33,390 nucleotides of DNA from Clostridium sp. CAG:557 (GTDB taxonomy: Bacteria; Bacillota; Clostridia; Oscillospirales; Acutalibacteraceae), in NCBI GenBank assembly GCA_000435275.1, contig FR883869.1, positions 4,618 through 38,007 of the forward strand. Reading direction: 5' to 3'. Positions 16,806 through 26,068 of this stretch are shown here, piece after piece (the stretch's first letter is position 1; every line of letters begins with the position of its first letter). The notes beneath the pieces are model-generated. The model had not been told where the DNA came from. It saw nothing but the letters and a program-made list of their open reading frames with translations, and made no database searches. The position numbers and the translations under genes are program-made.

Positions 16806-16834
16806 ATTTTAATACACATGATTGAAAAAGTCAA
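16806..16834 (-). promoter_or_regulatory. Predicted promoter of rnpB
   Basis: On the minus strand TTGACT (16834-16829), 17 bases, then TAAAAT (16811-16806). Transcription would begin at about 16799, matching the P1-defined 5' end of RNase P RNA. The -35 abuts the glnN terminator hairpin. Confidence 0.8.
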
Positions 16835-16850
16835 GCGAATCACATTCGCT
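16834..16850 (-). terminator. Hairpin terminator of glnN, merged with the rnpB promoter
   Basis: On the minus strand AGCGAAT-GTG-ATTCGCT forms a 7-bp stem directly after the glnN stop codon. It is followed by TGACTTTTT. The T-run lies inside the -35/spacer region of the rnpB promoter. Confidence 0.65.
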
Positions 16851-18937
16851 CAAAATTCAAGTAAAATGTCTGAGTACAACGGAAACGGCCAAAGCTTTTT
16901 GTCGATATTTTGTTCAATTTTATCTGCAGATTTTCTTATTTTATTAAGCACAGGAAAAATTTTTTTGTAATAGAACTTGGAACGTTCAAATAAATTTGGT
17001 ATTTTGTTTGAGGTAATTAAATTTTCTTTCAAAGTGTCAGTGTTATTACAAAGCTCAGAAAAAAGCGTTGACAATAAGCTAATAAGTTGAATTTCTGCAG
17101 AACAATCTATTTGAGCAGTTATTTGTTTTTTTGATAAAACTGTATCACATAAAACTTTTATATATTTTTCTGTAGAGGGGATAATTTGTTTTTTTATCAT
17201 GCTATCCATAACCATTGCTTCTGTATGCAAAGTCTGGCAGTAGTTTTGCATTAAAACATTGTATATGGCGCTGATTTCAACTTTGGTAAGTATTTTATAT
17301 TTTTCAAAAATCTCGATATTTTTTGTGGCAATAAGTTGAGAAATAGCGTTTGCAGATGTTTTAAAATTAAAAAGGTGACGCTTTTTTGCCTCCAAATGCC
17401 ATTCGTCAGAGTAATTGTTACCGTTAAAAATAATTTTTTTATGATTTTTTATTGTATTTACGATGATTTCAGTTAAATCCTTGTCAAAATTTGAACCATT
17501 TTCCAAAATATCGGCAAACTGACAAAGCTCATTAGCCATAATGGTGTTTATAACGGTAATTGGGTACGCAATCGACATGCTGGAACCAACCATTCTAAAC
17601 TCAAATTTGTTGCCGGTGAATGCAAATGGAGACGTACGATTTCGGTTTAGGTTATCCGATTTTAATTTTTGAAAAATGTTGATATTAAATTTTGAATTAA
17701 TACATATTTTTTCGCTGTGATCTATACTTTTTTCAATCGAATATAAAATTTCTGTAAGTTCTTCACCAAGAAAAATTGACATAATTGTACAAGGAGCTTC
17801 ATTTCCACCCAAACGCAAATCATTTCCAGCAGAGGCTGCAGATGCACATAATAAGTCTTGATATTCATCAACACCTTTTATTAAAGCACATAAAAAAAGT
17901 AAAAATTGAGCATTTTTAAGAGAAGTGTAGCCAGGTTCAAATAAATTTTTTCCGGTATCCGTTGCCAAAGACCAGTTAATATGCTTTCCACTGCCATTAA
18001 ATCCAAAAAAAGGCTTCTCATGCAACAAACAGTAAAGGCCGTGCCGTTCAGCAATATTTTGCATAATTTCCATAATAAGCTGGTTTTGGTCTGCAGCAAT
18101 GTTTGCTAAAGAAAAATGAGACACAAGTTCGTATTGAGCTGGAGAAACTTCACTATGTTTAATTTTAGACAATATCCCAAGTTTCCAAAGTTCTTCATCA
18201 AGTTCATTCATATACGCCAAAATCCGCGGTTTAATCGGACTAAGGTAATGTTTTACCTCTTCTTGCATTTTATTAGAAGTAGTTCCAAACAATGTTCTTC
18301 CACAAAGCTTTAAATCTTCACGGCATTTTAAAAATTTTTTGTCTATTAAAAAGTATTCTTGTTCAACACCGACTGTCGGAAAAACTTGCTTAACATAAAC
18401 ATTATCAAATAACTTAAAAATTCTCAATGCATGCTTGTTGAGCAATTTCATAGATTTAAAAAGAGGAATTCTATCATCTAAAATTTCACCATTATGAGAA
18501 TAAAAAACAGCAGGAATATATAAAGTTTTGCCCCTAATAAAGGCGTTAGAGGCAGCGTTCCAAAAAGTGTGCCCATGCGCTGAAAAAGTTGAACAAAGCC
18601 CTCCAGACGAAAAACTAGAGGAATCTGCTTCACCTTTAGCTAATTCTTTTCCAGAAAAATTCATTATAATATTGCCGTGTTCATTCTTAGAAATAAAACT
18701 TTCGTGCTTTTCTGCACTAATTCCAATTAACGGATGAAACCAATGTGTAAAATGTGTTGCACCATGCTCAATTGCCCAATTCTTCATATCATTAGCAATT
18801 ATATTGCATGTTTCATCATCGAGTGTAAAATTTTCTTGAACGGAATGCTTAAGCTTACAACAAACGTTTTCAGGCAAACGTTTCCTCATAACATCTTCAT
18901 CAAAAACAAGACAACCAAAGTCATCAGGAAGTTTCAT
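16850..18937 (-). CDS. glnN: Glutamine synthetase type III
   Basis: A 695-residue enzyme of the GSIII class (about 700 residues; GSI and GSII are 350-470). It makes glutamine from glutamate, ammonia and ATP. Class markers are HWFHPLIGISAEKHESFI near residue 75, VGVEQEYFLID, GFNGSGKHINWSL, and the hallmark NRTSPFAFTGNKFEFR near residue 450. I choose the ATG at 18937 (MKLPDDFGCLVF) over the in-frame TTG at 18958. The family opening aligns from there, and GGGG about ten bases upstream is the only candidate ribosome site. A terminator-like hairpin and promoter precede it. It lies downstream of asnB, which consumes glutamine, so the two form a nitrogen-assimilation pair. Confidence 0.95.
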   Translation of the reverse strand: MKLPDDFGCLVFDEDVMRKRLPENVCCKLKHSVQENFTLDDETCNIIANDMKNWAIEHGATHFTHWFHPLIGISAEKHESFISKNEHGNIIMNFSGKELAKGEADSSSFSSGGLCSTFSAHGHTFWNAASNAFIRGKTLYIPAVFYSHNGEILDDRIPLFKSMKLLNKHALRIFKLFDNVYVKQVFPTVGVEQEYFLIDKKFLKCREDLKLCGRTLFGTTSNKMQEEVKHYLSPIKPRILAYMNELDEELWKLGILSKIKHSEVSPAQYELVSHFSLANIAADQNQLIMEIMQNIAERHGLYCLLHEKPFFGFNGSGKHINWSLATDTGKNLFEPGYTSLKNAQFLLFLCALIKGVDEYQDLLCASAASAGNDLRLGGNEAPCTIMSIFLGEELTEILYSIEKSIDHSEKICINSKFNINIFQKLKSDNLNRNRTSPFAFTGNKFEFRMVGSSMSIAYPITVINTIMANELCQFADILENGSNFDKDLTEIIVNTIKNHKKIIFNGNNYSDEWHLEAKKRHLFNFKTSANAISQLIATKNIEIFEKYKILTKVEISAIYNVLMQNYCQTLHTEAMVMDSMIKKQIIPSTEKYIKVLCDTVLSKKQITAQIDCSAEIQLISLLSTLFSELCNNTDTLKENLITSNKIPNLFERSKFYYKKIFPVLNKIRKSADKIEQNIDKKLWPFPLYSDILLEF

Positions 18938-18970
18938 AATAAAGGTGACCCCAATCAAAAATTATAAAAT

Positions 18971-19004
18971 AAAGACGCTAAAACGTAAGTTTAAAGCGTC
19001 CTTT
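18971..19004 (-). promoter_or_regulatory. Terminator-like hairpin at the predicted 5' end of glnN mRNA / 3' end of asnB mRNA
   Basis: On the minus strand GACGCT pairs with AGCGTC. An inner AAAC/GTTT helix with a TTAC loop and flanking A/T pairs extends the hairpin, which is followed by TTTATTTTATAATTTTT. It lies just downstream of a predicted glnN promoter and 57 bases after the asnB stop. It may be the asnB terminator, a glnN attenuator, or both. Confidence 0.6.
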
Positions 19005-19007
19005 ATA

Positions 19008-19036
19008 ATTATACGATATATTTCTAGGAATGTTAC
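19008..19036 (-). promoter_or_regulatory. Predicted promoter of glnN
   Basis: On the minus strand GTAACA (4/6 match to -35), 17 bases, then a perfect TATAAT (19013-19008). A start about seven bases on would place the hairpin above at the very 5' end of the transcript. Confidence 0.5.
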
Positions 19037-19060
19037 TTGCAAAAATTTTAAAGATAAAGA

Positions 19061-20890
19061 CTAATTGCAAAAGTAAACATTGTACCAAACTAGAAAAATA
19101 TAAATTGTCCAAATTTTTCGGCTATTATCCTCCTTGCCGGCAAAGTGCCTGTCTAGATAATCGAGCAAAACATTTGTATTGAAAAATTCATTAGCAATAT
19201 CAGATGTAAACATATTTTTAACAATATTATAAAATGGTTCTTCTCGTAACCAAACTCTGATAGGAACTGGGAAACCGAGTTTTTTCTTTTCAGCAGTAAA
19301 TTTAGGTAGATGCTTTAACGCGGCGCTGCGAAGCGCAACTTTTGTATTCTCATTGTTTACTTTTAATCGACTTGGAATTGTTCTTGCAACTTTAAAAACT
19401 TCTTTGTCAAGAAATGGCACACGAAGTTCCAATGCGTTAGCCATACTCATTCTATCGGCTTTTAAAAGAATATCTCCCACCATCCAAAGGTTTACATCCA
19501 AATATTGCATACGAGTTATATCATCAAAGTTTTTTGTTTTTTCATAAAATTTTTCGCAAACTTTTTGCGGAGCAGTTGCAAGGTTTGTGTCTTTTAAAAG
19601 TTTTTTCTTATCTTTTTGAGAAAACATGAATGCATTTCCAATAAATCTCTCTGGTAAATCTTTTGAACCTCGAATAATGAAATTTTTGCCTTTAAAATTT
19701 GCAGGAATAGCCTCTACAACAGTCGCCAAAGCACATCTCAAAAAGCGCGGAATTTTTTGATATTTGCAAAGAGAAATTGGTTCGTGATATATATTGTAAC
19801 CGCCAAAAAGCTCATCAGCACCTTCTCCAGAAAGCACAACGGTAACGAATTCACTGGCAAGTTTTGAAACAAAATACAAAGCAATGCACGATGGGTCAGC
19901 TAAAGGCTGGTCCATTATGTATTGGACGTGCGAAATGTTGTCCCAAAATTCTTCAGGAGAAATTACTTTATAATGATGTTCAAGACCGACTTTCTCTGCA
20001 AGTTTTTTGGCAAATCCTATTTCATTGTATTTTTCATCTGAACCAAACCCAACTGTAAAAGCTTTTTGGCCTGAAAAATAAGTGGAGACATAACTGGAAT
20101 CCACGCCGCTAGACAAAAAGCATCCAACTTCAACATCGCTGACTTTATGGGTTTTTACAGATTCTTCAAAAACAGTTTCGATTTTAGTTACAGCTTCATC
20201 GAGAGTTAATTTTTCGTCAGGTTCGAAAGTCGCTTCAAAATAACGTGTAATCTCGAGTTTGCAATCCTTATACCAAAGATAATGCCCTGGCAGAAGGCAA
20301 TAAACACCATCAAAAAAAGTCTCTGGTGGCACAGAGTATTGAAATGAAAGATATTTGTCTAAAGCTTTTTTATTAAAATTTTTTTCGAATTTTGGAAATT
20401 GCAGAATACTTTTTATTTCAGATCCATAAACCAACTGGTTACCCACAATGGCATAGTGCAGCGGTTTTATTCCAAAAAAATCTCTGGCCATGAAAAGTGA
20501 ACTATCAACGGTATTAAAAATAGCAAAGGCAAACATTCCGCGAATTTTATCTAACAATTTTTCGCGCCATTCTTCAAATCCGTGGATTAAAACTTCAGAG
20601 TCCGTATCCGTATAAAATTTGTGGCCAGCAGTCATAAGTTCTTCACGCAACTCTTTGTAATTGTATATTTCTCCATTAAATGTCAAAACCAAAGTTTTGT
20701 CCTCATTGTATATTGGCTGATTTCCATCATCTAAATCTATAATGCTAAGCCGACGAAACCCCATAGATATAGCTTCAGTTGAAAAAAAGCCCTCGCTGTT
20801 AGGACCTCTGTGAGTAATGACATCTGTCATATTTTTTAAAATTTTTTCTCTATCTAAAATTTCACCTGTAAAACCACAAATTCCACACAT
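19061..20890 (-). CDS. asnB: Asparagine synthetase, glutamine-hydrolysing (AsnB)
   Basis: A 609-residue cytosolic enzyme that makes asparagine from aspartate, ATP and glutamine. The N-terminal class II glutaminase domain starts MCGICGFTGE, with Cys2 the nucleophile once Met is removed; RLSIIDLDDGNQPI and LVLTFNGEIYNYKELREEL follow. The C-terminal synthetase domain has the ATP-pyrophosphatase loop SSGVDSSYVS near residue 260 and LSGEGADELFGGY near 360. The start ATG has AAAGAGG upstream. A good promoter at 20923-20951 leaves only about 30 bases of leader, so no T-box or riboswitch can fit. Very similar amidotransferases in surface-glycan loci amidate sugars, but the asparagine role is likelier beside glnN. 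Confidence 0.93.
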   Translation of the reverse strand: MCGICGFTGEILDREKILKNMTDVITHRGPNSEGFFSTEAISMGFRRLSIIDLDDGNQPIYNEDKTLVLTFNGEIYNYKELREELMTAGHKFYTDTDSEVLIHGFEEWREKLLDKIRGMFAFAIFNTVDSSLFMARDFFGIKPLHYAIVGNQLVYGSEIKSILQFPKFEKNFNKKALDKYLSFQYSVPPETFFDGVYCLLPGHYLWYKDCKLEITRYFEATFEPDEKLTLDEAVTKIETVFEESVKTHKVSDVEVGCFLSSGVDSSYVSTYFSGQKAFTVGFGSDEKYNEIGFAKKLAEKVGLEHHYKVISPEEFWDNISHVQYIMDQPLADPSCIALYFVSKLASEFVTVVLSGEGADELFGGYNIYHEPISLCKYQKIPRFLRCALATVVEAIPANFKGKNFIIRGSKDLPERFIGNAFMFSQKDKKKLLKDTNLATAPQKVCEKFYEKTKNFDDITRMQYLDVNLWMVGDILLKADRMSMANALELRVPFLDKEVFKVARTIPSRLKVNNENTKVALRSAALKHLPKFTAEKKKLGFPVPIRVWLREEPFYNIVKNMFTSDIANEFFNTNVLLDYLDRHFAGKEDNSRKIWTIYIFLVWYNVYFCN

Positions 20891-20922
20891 AATAATACCT
20901 CTTTTTTCAATTATTTTATTTA

Positions 20923-20951
20923 ATTATAGCAAAACAAAAGAAATACTTCAA
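20923..20951 (-). promoter_or_regulatory. Predicted sigma-A promoter of asnB
   Basis: On the minus strand TTGAAG (20951-20946), 17 bases, then TATAAT (20928-20923) preceded by TGC, an extended -10. Confidence 0.8.
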
Positions 20952-20977
20952 TATTTTTTTAACATAAATGTAAAAAT

Positions 20978-22285
20978 TTATTCGATAAAGTTACGTGTAA
21001 TAGAAACTTTTGCAATTTTCCTGTCGACAATTTTCTCGACGGTGAAATTTATGTTTTTAATCTTGATAGATGGGTGTTCATCATTGGTAGGGATACGTCC
21101 TAAATGTTCCAAAATTAAGCCCGAAATAGTGTCATAATCGCCATCGGGCAACGCAAAGCCCAGCAAATCAGAAATTTCATCTATAGAAGTTGTTCCATCA
21201 ACGGTAAAATTGTTTTCATTTATTTTAGTAATTTCATTTTGTTCGTTGTCGTATTCATCCTGAATATTACCCAAAATCGATTCAATCAGGTCTTCGATGG
21301 TAATAAGACCCTCGGTACCACCATACTCATCAACAATTATAGCAATTTGAGTTTTTAAGTCAATAAGTTCTCGAAATAATTCGCTGCAGCGTTTGGTTGC
21401 GGGAACGTAAACAGCGTTACGCATGATGTCCAATATGGACGTATTATGAGGTGCGGGAGTGCTCACCAAATATTTTAAAAGGTCTTTAACATAAACTATT
21501 CCGATTATGTTATCAACATCTTCGTGATAAACTGGAATGCGTGAATATCCAGTAGAAATTGCAAGATTTACCGCATCAAAAGTTAACTTATTGTCCTCGA
21601 TGGCAGTTATTTCAGTTCGGTGAGTCATAATTTCATTTGCAGTTTTATCATCAAAGTCAAAAACATTTTCGACGATATTTTTAATTCCCCCATCTATTAT
21701 ACCTTTTTCTTGACCGGCATCTAACAACATCAAAATTTCCTCTTCGGAAATTTCGTCAATGCTGTCATCCGGATTAATTCCAAATAATTTTACTATGAAA
21801 TTTGTAGAAGCAGATAAAAACTTTATAAACGGGCTAAAAATTTTTTCTATTGCACTGATGATTCCAATAACTTTAAATGAAATTTTTTCAGCGTTTTGCA
21901 TTGCAATTTTTTTGGGAACAAGTTCTCCAAGCACCAGCGAAAAGTATGACAATATAATTGTTATTAATACAGTAGAAAAACCTTCTAAAATGCTTTGAGA
22001 AAGAGGCAAAAATGAAAAAAATTCAGCAACTTTGCTTGCAAATATGGTTGAGGCTGAAGCAGAAGTTAAAAATCCAGACAAAGTTACCCCAACTTGAATT
22101 GTTGCGAGAAAATTACTTGAATTTTTTGTGGTATTAAGAATTTTTTCAGCACCTTTATGACCGTTTCTTGCCATTTTTTTAATTTTATTTTCATTTAGTG
22201 TTATGATGGCAATTTCAGACATTGCAAAAAAAGCATTAATCAAAATTAAAATTAACAATAAAAGTATTTGAAAAATATCATTCAT
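20978..22285 (-). CDS. CNNM/CorC (HlyC) family membrane protein with CBS domains
   Basis: A 435-residue protein of the DUF21-CBS-CorC architecture, related to YhdP/YrkA/MpfA of Bacillus and to CNNM magnesium exporters. The N-terminal DUF21 (about 1-190) has three to four hydrophobic segments and starts with a membrane helix followed by NAFFAMSEIAI. Two CBS domains (about 210-330) include the typical MTHRTEITAIEDN and IVDEYGGTEGLITIEDLIES. A short CorC/HlyC C-terminal domain follows. The family takes part in Mg2+ efflux or resistance; the old haemolysin label is not supported. AAGGTG precedes the ATG. It ends 87 bases upstream of asnB and is divergent from nifJ. Confidence 0.92.
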   Translation of the reverse strand: MNDIFQILLLLILILINAFFAMSEIAIITLNENKIKKMARNGHKGAEKILNTTKNSSNFLATIQVGVTLSGFLTSASASTIFASKVAEFFSFLPLSQSILEGFSTVLITIILSYFSLVLGELVPKKIAMQNAEKISFKVIGIISAIEKIFSPFIKFLSASTNFIVKLFGINPDDSIDEISEEEILMLLDAGQEKGIIDGGIKNIVENVFDFDDKTANEIMTHRTEITAIEDNKLTFDAVNLAISTGYSRIPVYHEDVDNIIGIVYVKDLLKYLVSTPAPHNTSILDIMRNAVYVPATKRCSELFRELIDLKTQIAIIVDEYGGTEGLITIEDLIESILGNIQDEYDNEQNEITKINENNFTVDGTTSIDEISDLLGFALPDGDYDTISGLILEHLGRIPTNDEHPSIKIKNINFTVEKIVDRKIAKVSITRNFIE

Positions 22286-22344
22286 TTTTTCACCTTCTGT
22301 ATCAATCTTTATTTTTTTATGTAAAAGTTACCTATTAAATCGAC

Positions 22345-22373
22345 TTTACATATTGCATTAAAAGTGATAAAAT
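22345..22373 (+). promoter_or_regulatory. Predicted sigma-A promoter of nifJ
   Basis: TTTACA (22345-22350), 17 bases, then TAAAAT (22368-22373), about 58 bases before the TTG start of nifJ. Confidence 0.75.
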
Positions 22374-22431
22374 CTAAAAGAATTAATATATTTTGATTGT
22401 AAAATTTAGCACAATAGGGGGATAAGAAAAT

Positions 22432-25400
22432 TTGTTAAGAAAAATGAAAACAATGGACGGAAACACTGCAGCAGCTTATGTCTCTTATGCATTTACAGAA
22501 GTTGCGGCAATTTATCCTATAACTCCATCATCTGTTATGGCAGATGAAACAGACAAATATTCTGTTGCTGGCAAAAAAAATCTTTTTGGTCAGCCAGTTA
22601 AAGTTACACAAATGCAGTCGGAAGCAGGTGTTGCCGGTGCCGTGCATGGTTCGCTGTCGGCAGGAGCTCTTACAACAACATATACGGCTTCGCAAGGCCT
22701 TTTGCTTATGATTCCGAATATGTATAAAATGGCGGGAGAGTTGCTTCCAAGTGTTATTCATGTCTCGGCAAGAGCTGTAGCAAGTCATGCACTTTCTATT
22801 TTTGGAGACCATTCTGATATTTATGCATGCAGACAAACAGGTTACGCAATGTTATGTGCAAATAATCCTCAAGAGGTTATGGACTTGGGGGCGGTAGCAC
22901 ATTTATCTGCAATAAAAGGCCGAGTTCCGTTTTTACATTTTTTTGATGGTTTTAGAACATCTCATGAAATTCAAAAAGTTGCAATATGGGATTATGACAC
23001 ACTGAAAGAATTACTTGATTGGGACGCGGTAGAAACTTTTAGACACAGAGCCTTAAATCCAGAAAATCCGGTTTTAAGAGGCTCCGCACAGAATGATGAC
23101 GTGTTTTTTCAGGCAAGAGAGGCAAGCAATCCTTACTATGATAGGTTACCCAAAATAGTTGAAGATTATATGAAAAAAGTGAATGAAAAAACAGGTTCAA
23201 ATTATAAACCATTTAATTATTATGGAGCCCCGGATGCAGAAAAAATAATTGTGGCGATGGGTTCGGTTTGCGAAACAGTAGAGGAGGTTGTAGATTATTT
23301 AAACGCGGCGGGAGAAAAAGTTGGTCTTGTAAAAGTTCATTTGTATCGTCCGTTTGTGAAAGAATTTTTGTTGGACGAGATTCCAAAAACAGTAAGAAAA
23401 ATATCGGTTCTGGATAGAACAAAAGAACCTGGGTCAATAGGAGAACCTCTTTATTTGGACGTTTTGGCGGCACTTTCAGAATCAAATTTTAAAAATGTGT
23501 CAGTTTATTCAGGACGTTATGGATTAGCTTCAAAGGATACTACTCCAGGCGATATTATTGCGGTTTTTAGAAATATGAATGGAAAAAATCCTAAAAAAAG
23601 ATTTACAATCGGCATAGTTGATGATGTTACAAATTTATCACTTAAAGTTTGCGAAAATCCGGACACAGCTAAATCTGGCACAATTTCATGCAAGTTTTGG
23701 GGCTTAGGCTCTGACGGAACAGTTGGTGCGAACAAAAATACGATTAAAATAATCGGTGACAAAACTGACTTGTATGTTCAAGGATATTTTGCCTATGACT
23801 CAAAAAAATCTGGAGGGCTTACCGTTTCTCATCTGCGCTTTGGAAAAGAGCCAATAAAATCGACGTATTATATAAGTAAAGCTGATTTTGTTGCTTGTCA
23901 CAACACCTCATACATGAAAAAATACGACATAGTTCAAGATTTAAAGCCGGGCGGAAGCTTTTTGCTGAATTGTCCCTGGAGTGTGGACGAATTAGAAATT
24001 GAATTACCAGCAAAGGTGAAAAGGTATATTGCAGAGAATAAAATTAACTTTTATACAATAAATGCTACGAAAATCGGCAAAGAAATCGGTTTGGGTGGCA
24101 AAATAAATACGATACTTCAAGCGGCATTCTTTAAAATCGCGAATATTATTCCAGTGGAAAAAGCGCTTGAATATATGAAAGACGCGGCGACAAAATCATA
24201 CGGCAAAAAAGGTGAAAAAATCGTTGCTATGAATCATGAAGCGATTGAACGTGGAATGACAGAATTACAAAAAATTGAGGTTCCAGATGAGTGGAAAAAT
24301 GCTGTGGCAAATGAAAAATTTGAAGTTGCAACGGGCGAAAGAAAAGAATTAGTGCGGTATGTTAATGAAATTTTAAAACCAATTGATTCATACAAAGGAA
24401 ATGATTTGCCGGTCTCAGCTTTTATAAACCATGCGGACGGAACTATTCCGCAAGGCTCTTCGGCCTATGAAAAACGAGAAATTGCAATTGACGTTCCATG
24501 CTGGAAACCAGAAAATTGCATACAGTGTAATTTTTGCTCATTTGTTTGTCCACATGCAGTGATTCGTCCTGTGGCAATGACTGAGGAAGAGATGAAAAAT
24601 TCACCTGAGGGAATGAAGTCGAAGGGTATGGCAGGAATTTCTGGTATGAAATTCGCGATAACCGTTTCGCCGTTAGATTGCACAGGCTGTGGAGCTTGTG
24701 TGAATGTTTGTCCGGGAATGAAGGGGAAAAAAGCGCTTGAAATGCAGCCGTTTGAGACTCAAAAAGGTGAGCAAAAAGTTTTTGATTATGCGAATAAATT
24801 GCCGAAAAAAACAGAAGTAGCCGAGAAATTTAAAGGATCAACTGTAAAAGGAAGCCAATTTAAAAAGCCTTTGCTGGAATTTTCCGGAGCGTGTGCTGGT
24901 TGTGGAGAAACGCCTTATGCAAAACTTGCAACACAGCTGTTTGGCGACAGAATGTTTATTGCCAACGCAACTGGATGTTCGTCGATTTGGGGCGGCTCGT
25001 TGCCATCAACGCCTTACACGGTAAATGATGAGGGAAAAGGTCCCGCATGGCATAATTCTTTATTCGAAGACAATGCGGAATTTGGCTTTGGAATGGCTTT
25101 GGCACAAAATACGGCTCGTTCTAGATTGAAAGATTATGTAAACGAAATAAAATCAGCGGCAAGCGATGAAAATTTAATTTCTGCCTGTGATAACTACTTA
25201 AAAACTTTTAATGATAGCGAGAAAAATAAAATCGCAACGAAATTACTTTTAGAAATACTTGAAAAAACATCTGATAAAAATGAAAAAGTAAATTTATTGT
25301 CAAAGAAACTGTTAAAAAATAAAAATTATTTAAGTAAAAAGTCTATTTGGATTTTTGGCGGAGATGGTTGGGCTTATGACATTGGATTTGGCGGACTTGA

Positions 25401-26007
25401 CCATGTTATTGCTTCTGGAGAAAATGTAAATATTTTGGTTTTTGATACGGAAGTTTATTCAAATACAGGCGGGCAAGCTTCAAAATCAACACCAATAGGC
25501 GCTATGGCTCAATTTGCCTCAGCAGGAAAGTCTGTGAAGAAAAAAGATTTGGCAGCAATAGCGATGAGCTACGGTTATGTTTATGTTGCACAAGTTGCTA
25601 TGGGCGCCAATTATAATCAGTGTATAAAAGCTTTTGTTGAAGCAGAAAGTTACAACGGCCCGTCCATAATTATTGCATATGCACCATGTATAAATCATGG
25701 AATAAAAGGAGGAATGGGTACAGCACCTTTGGAAGAGAAAAAAGCAGTGGAATCCGGTTATTGGAATCTTTTTCGTTTTGACCCGCGATTGAAACTTTAT
25801 GAAAAAAATCCATTTTTGCTTGATAGTAAAGCTCCTTCACTGAATTATCGCGACTTTATTATGAATGAAGTGCGGTACAATGCGCTTGAAAGGACAAATT
25901 CTGATAGAGCAGAAAAATTATTTGAAGTGGCAGAAAAACAATCTCGTGACAAATATGAACACTTATTGAAACTATCTCAGTTTTATGGAAATGGAAATAA
26001 AAATTAA
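22432..26007 (+). CDS. nifJ: Pyruvate:ferredoxin (flavodoxin) oxidoreductase, single chain
   Basis: A 1191-residue fused PFOR, the usual length. It oxidises pyruvate with CoA to acetyl-CoA and CO2 and reduces ferredoxin, the central anaerobic step. In order there are the pyruvate-binding N-terminal domain (AAIYPITPSSVMAD near 25), the transketolase-like and gamma domains, then two 4Fe-4S motifs (CIQCNFCSFVCP near 695, CTGCGACVNVCP near 750). The thiamine diphosphate domain follows with CAGCGETPYAKL near 821, GGDGWAYDIGFGG near 978 and EVYSNTGGQASKSTP. AGGGGGA stands ten bases before the TTG at 22432 and 22 before the next ATG, so the TTG start (LRKMKTMDGNTAAA) is right. It has its own promoter and a shared terminator. 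Codon use appears less AT-biased than in neighbours, fitting high expression. Confidence 0.97.
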   Translation: MLRKMKTMDGNTAAAYVSYAFTEVAAIYPITPSSVMADETDKYSVAGKKNLFGQPVKVTQMQSEAGVAGAVHGSLSAGALTTTYTASQGLLLMIPNMYKMAGELLPSVIHVSARAVASHALSIFGDHSDIYACRQTGYAMLCANNPQEVMDLGAVAHLSAIKGRVPFLHFFDGFRTSHEIQKVAIWDYDTLKELLDWDAVETFRHRALNPENPVLRGSAQNDDVFFQAREASNPYYDRLPKIVEDYMKKVNEKTGSNYKPFNYYGAPDAEKIIVAMGSVCETVEEVVDYLNAAGEKVGLVKVHLYRPFVKEFLLDEIPKTVRKISVLDRTKEPGSIGEPLYLDVLAALSESNFKNVSVYSGRYGLASKDTTPGDIIAVFRNMNGKNPKKRFTIGIVDDVTNLSLKVCENPDTAKSGTISCKFWGLGSDGTVGANKNTIKIIGDKTDLYVQGYFAYDSKKSGGLTVSHLRFGKEPIKSTYYISKADFVACHNTSYMKKYDIVQDLKPGGSFLLNCPWSVDELEIELPAKVKRYIAENKINFYTINATKIGKEIGLGGKINTILQAAFFKIANIIPVEKALEYMKDAATKSYGKKGEKIVAMNHEAIERGMTELQKIEVPDEWKNAVANEKFEVATGERKELVRYVNEILKPIDSYKGNDLPVSAFINHADGTIPQGSSAYEKREIAIDVPCWKPENCIQCNFCSFVCPHAVIRPVAMTEEEMKNSPEGMKSKGMAGISGMKFAITVSPLDCTGCGACVNVCPGMKGKKALEMQPFETQKGEQKVFDYANKLPKKTEVAEKFKGSTVKGSQFKKPLLEFSGACAGCGETPYAKLATQLFGDRMFIANATGCSSIWGGSLPSTPYTVNDEGKGPAWHNSLFEDNAEFGFGMALAQNTARSRLKDYVNEIKSAASDENLISACDNYLKTFNDSEKNKIATKLLLEILEKTSDKNEKVNLLSKKLLKNKNYLSKKSIWIFGGDGWAYDIGFGGLDHVIASGENVNILVFDTEVYSNTGGQASKSTPIGAMAQFASAGKSVKKKDLAAIAMSYGYVYVAQVAMGANYNQCIKAFVEAESYNGPSIIIAYAPCINHGIKGGMGTAPLEEKKAVESGYWNLFRFDPRLKLYEKNPFLLDSKAPSLNYRDFIMNEVRYNALERTNSDRAEKLFEVAEKQSRDKYEHLLKLSQFYGNGNKN

Positions 26008-26016
26008 AACAAAAAC

Positions 26017-26060
26017 AAAAAGTCTGACAAATTTCATTATTAAAATTTGCCAGGCTTTTT
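26017..26060. terminator. Bidirectional terminator between nifJ and the spore wall operon
   Basis: An 18-bp stem (26017-26034 with 26043-26060), with one G-T wobble and one mismatch, encloses an 8-base loop. A-runs on the left and T-runs on the right serve both convergent transcripts. Confidence 0.85.
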
Positions 26061-26068
26061 AATTTTCA

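Noticed and set aside
16592..16825. Open frame of 77 codons (plus)
   Set aside because: It is antisense to RNase P RNA, whose conserved sequence explains the open frame.
20891..20951. T-box or other riboswitch ahead of asnB
   Set aside because: The predicted leader is about 30 bases, too short for either.
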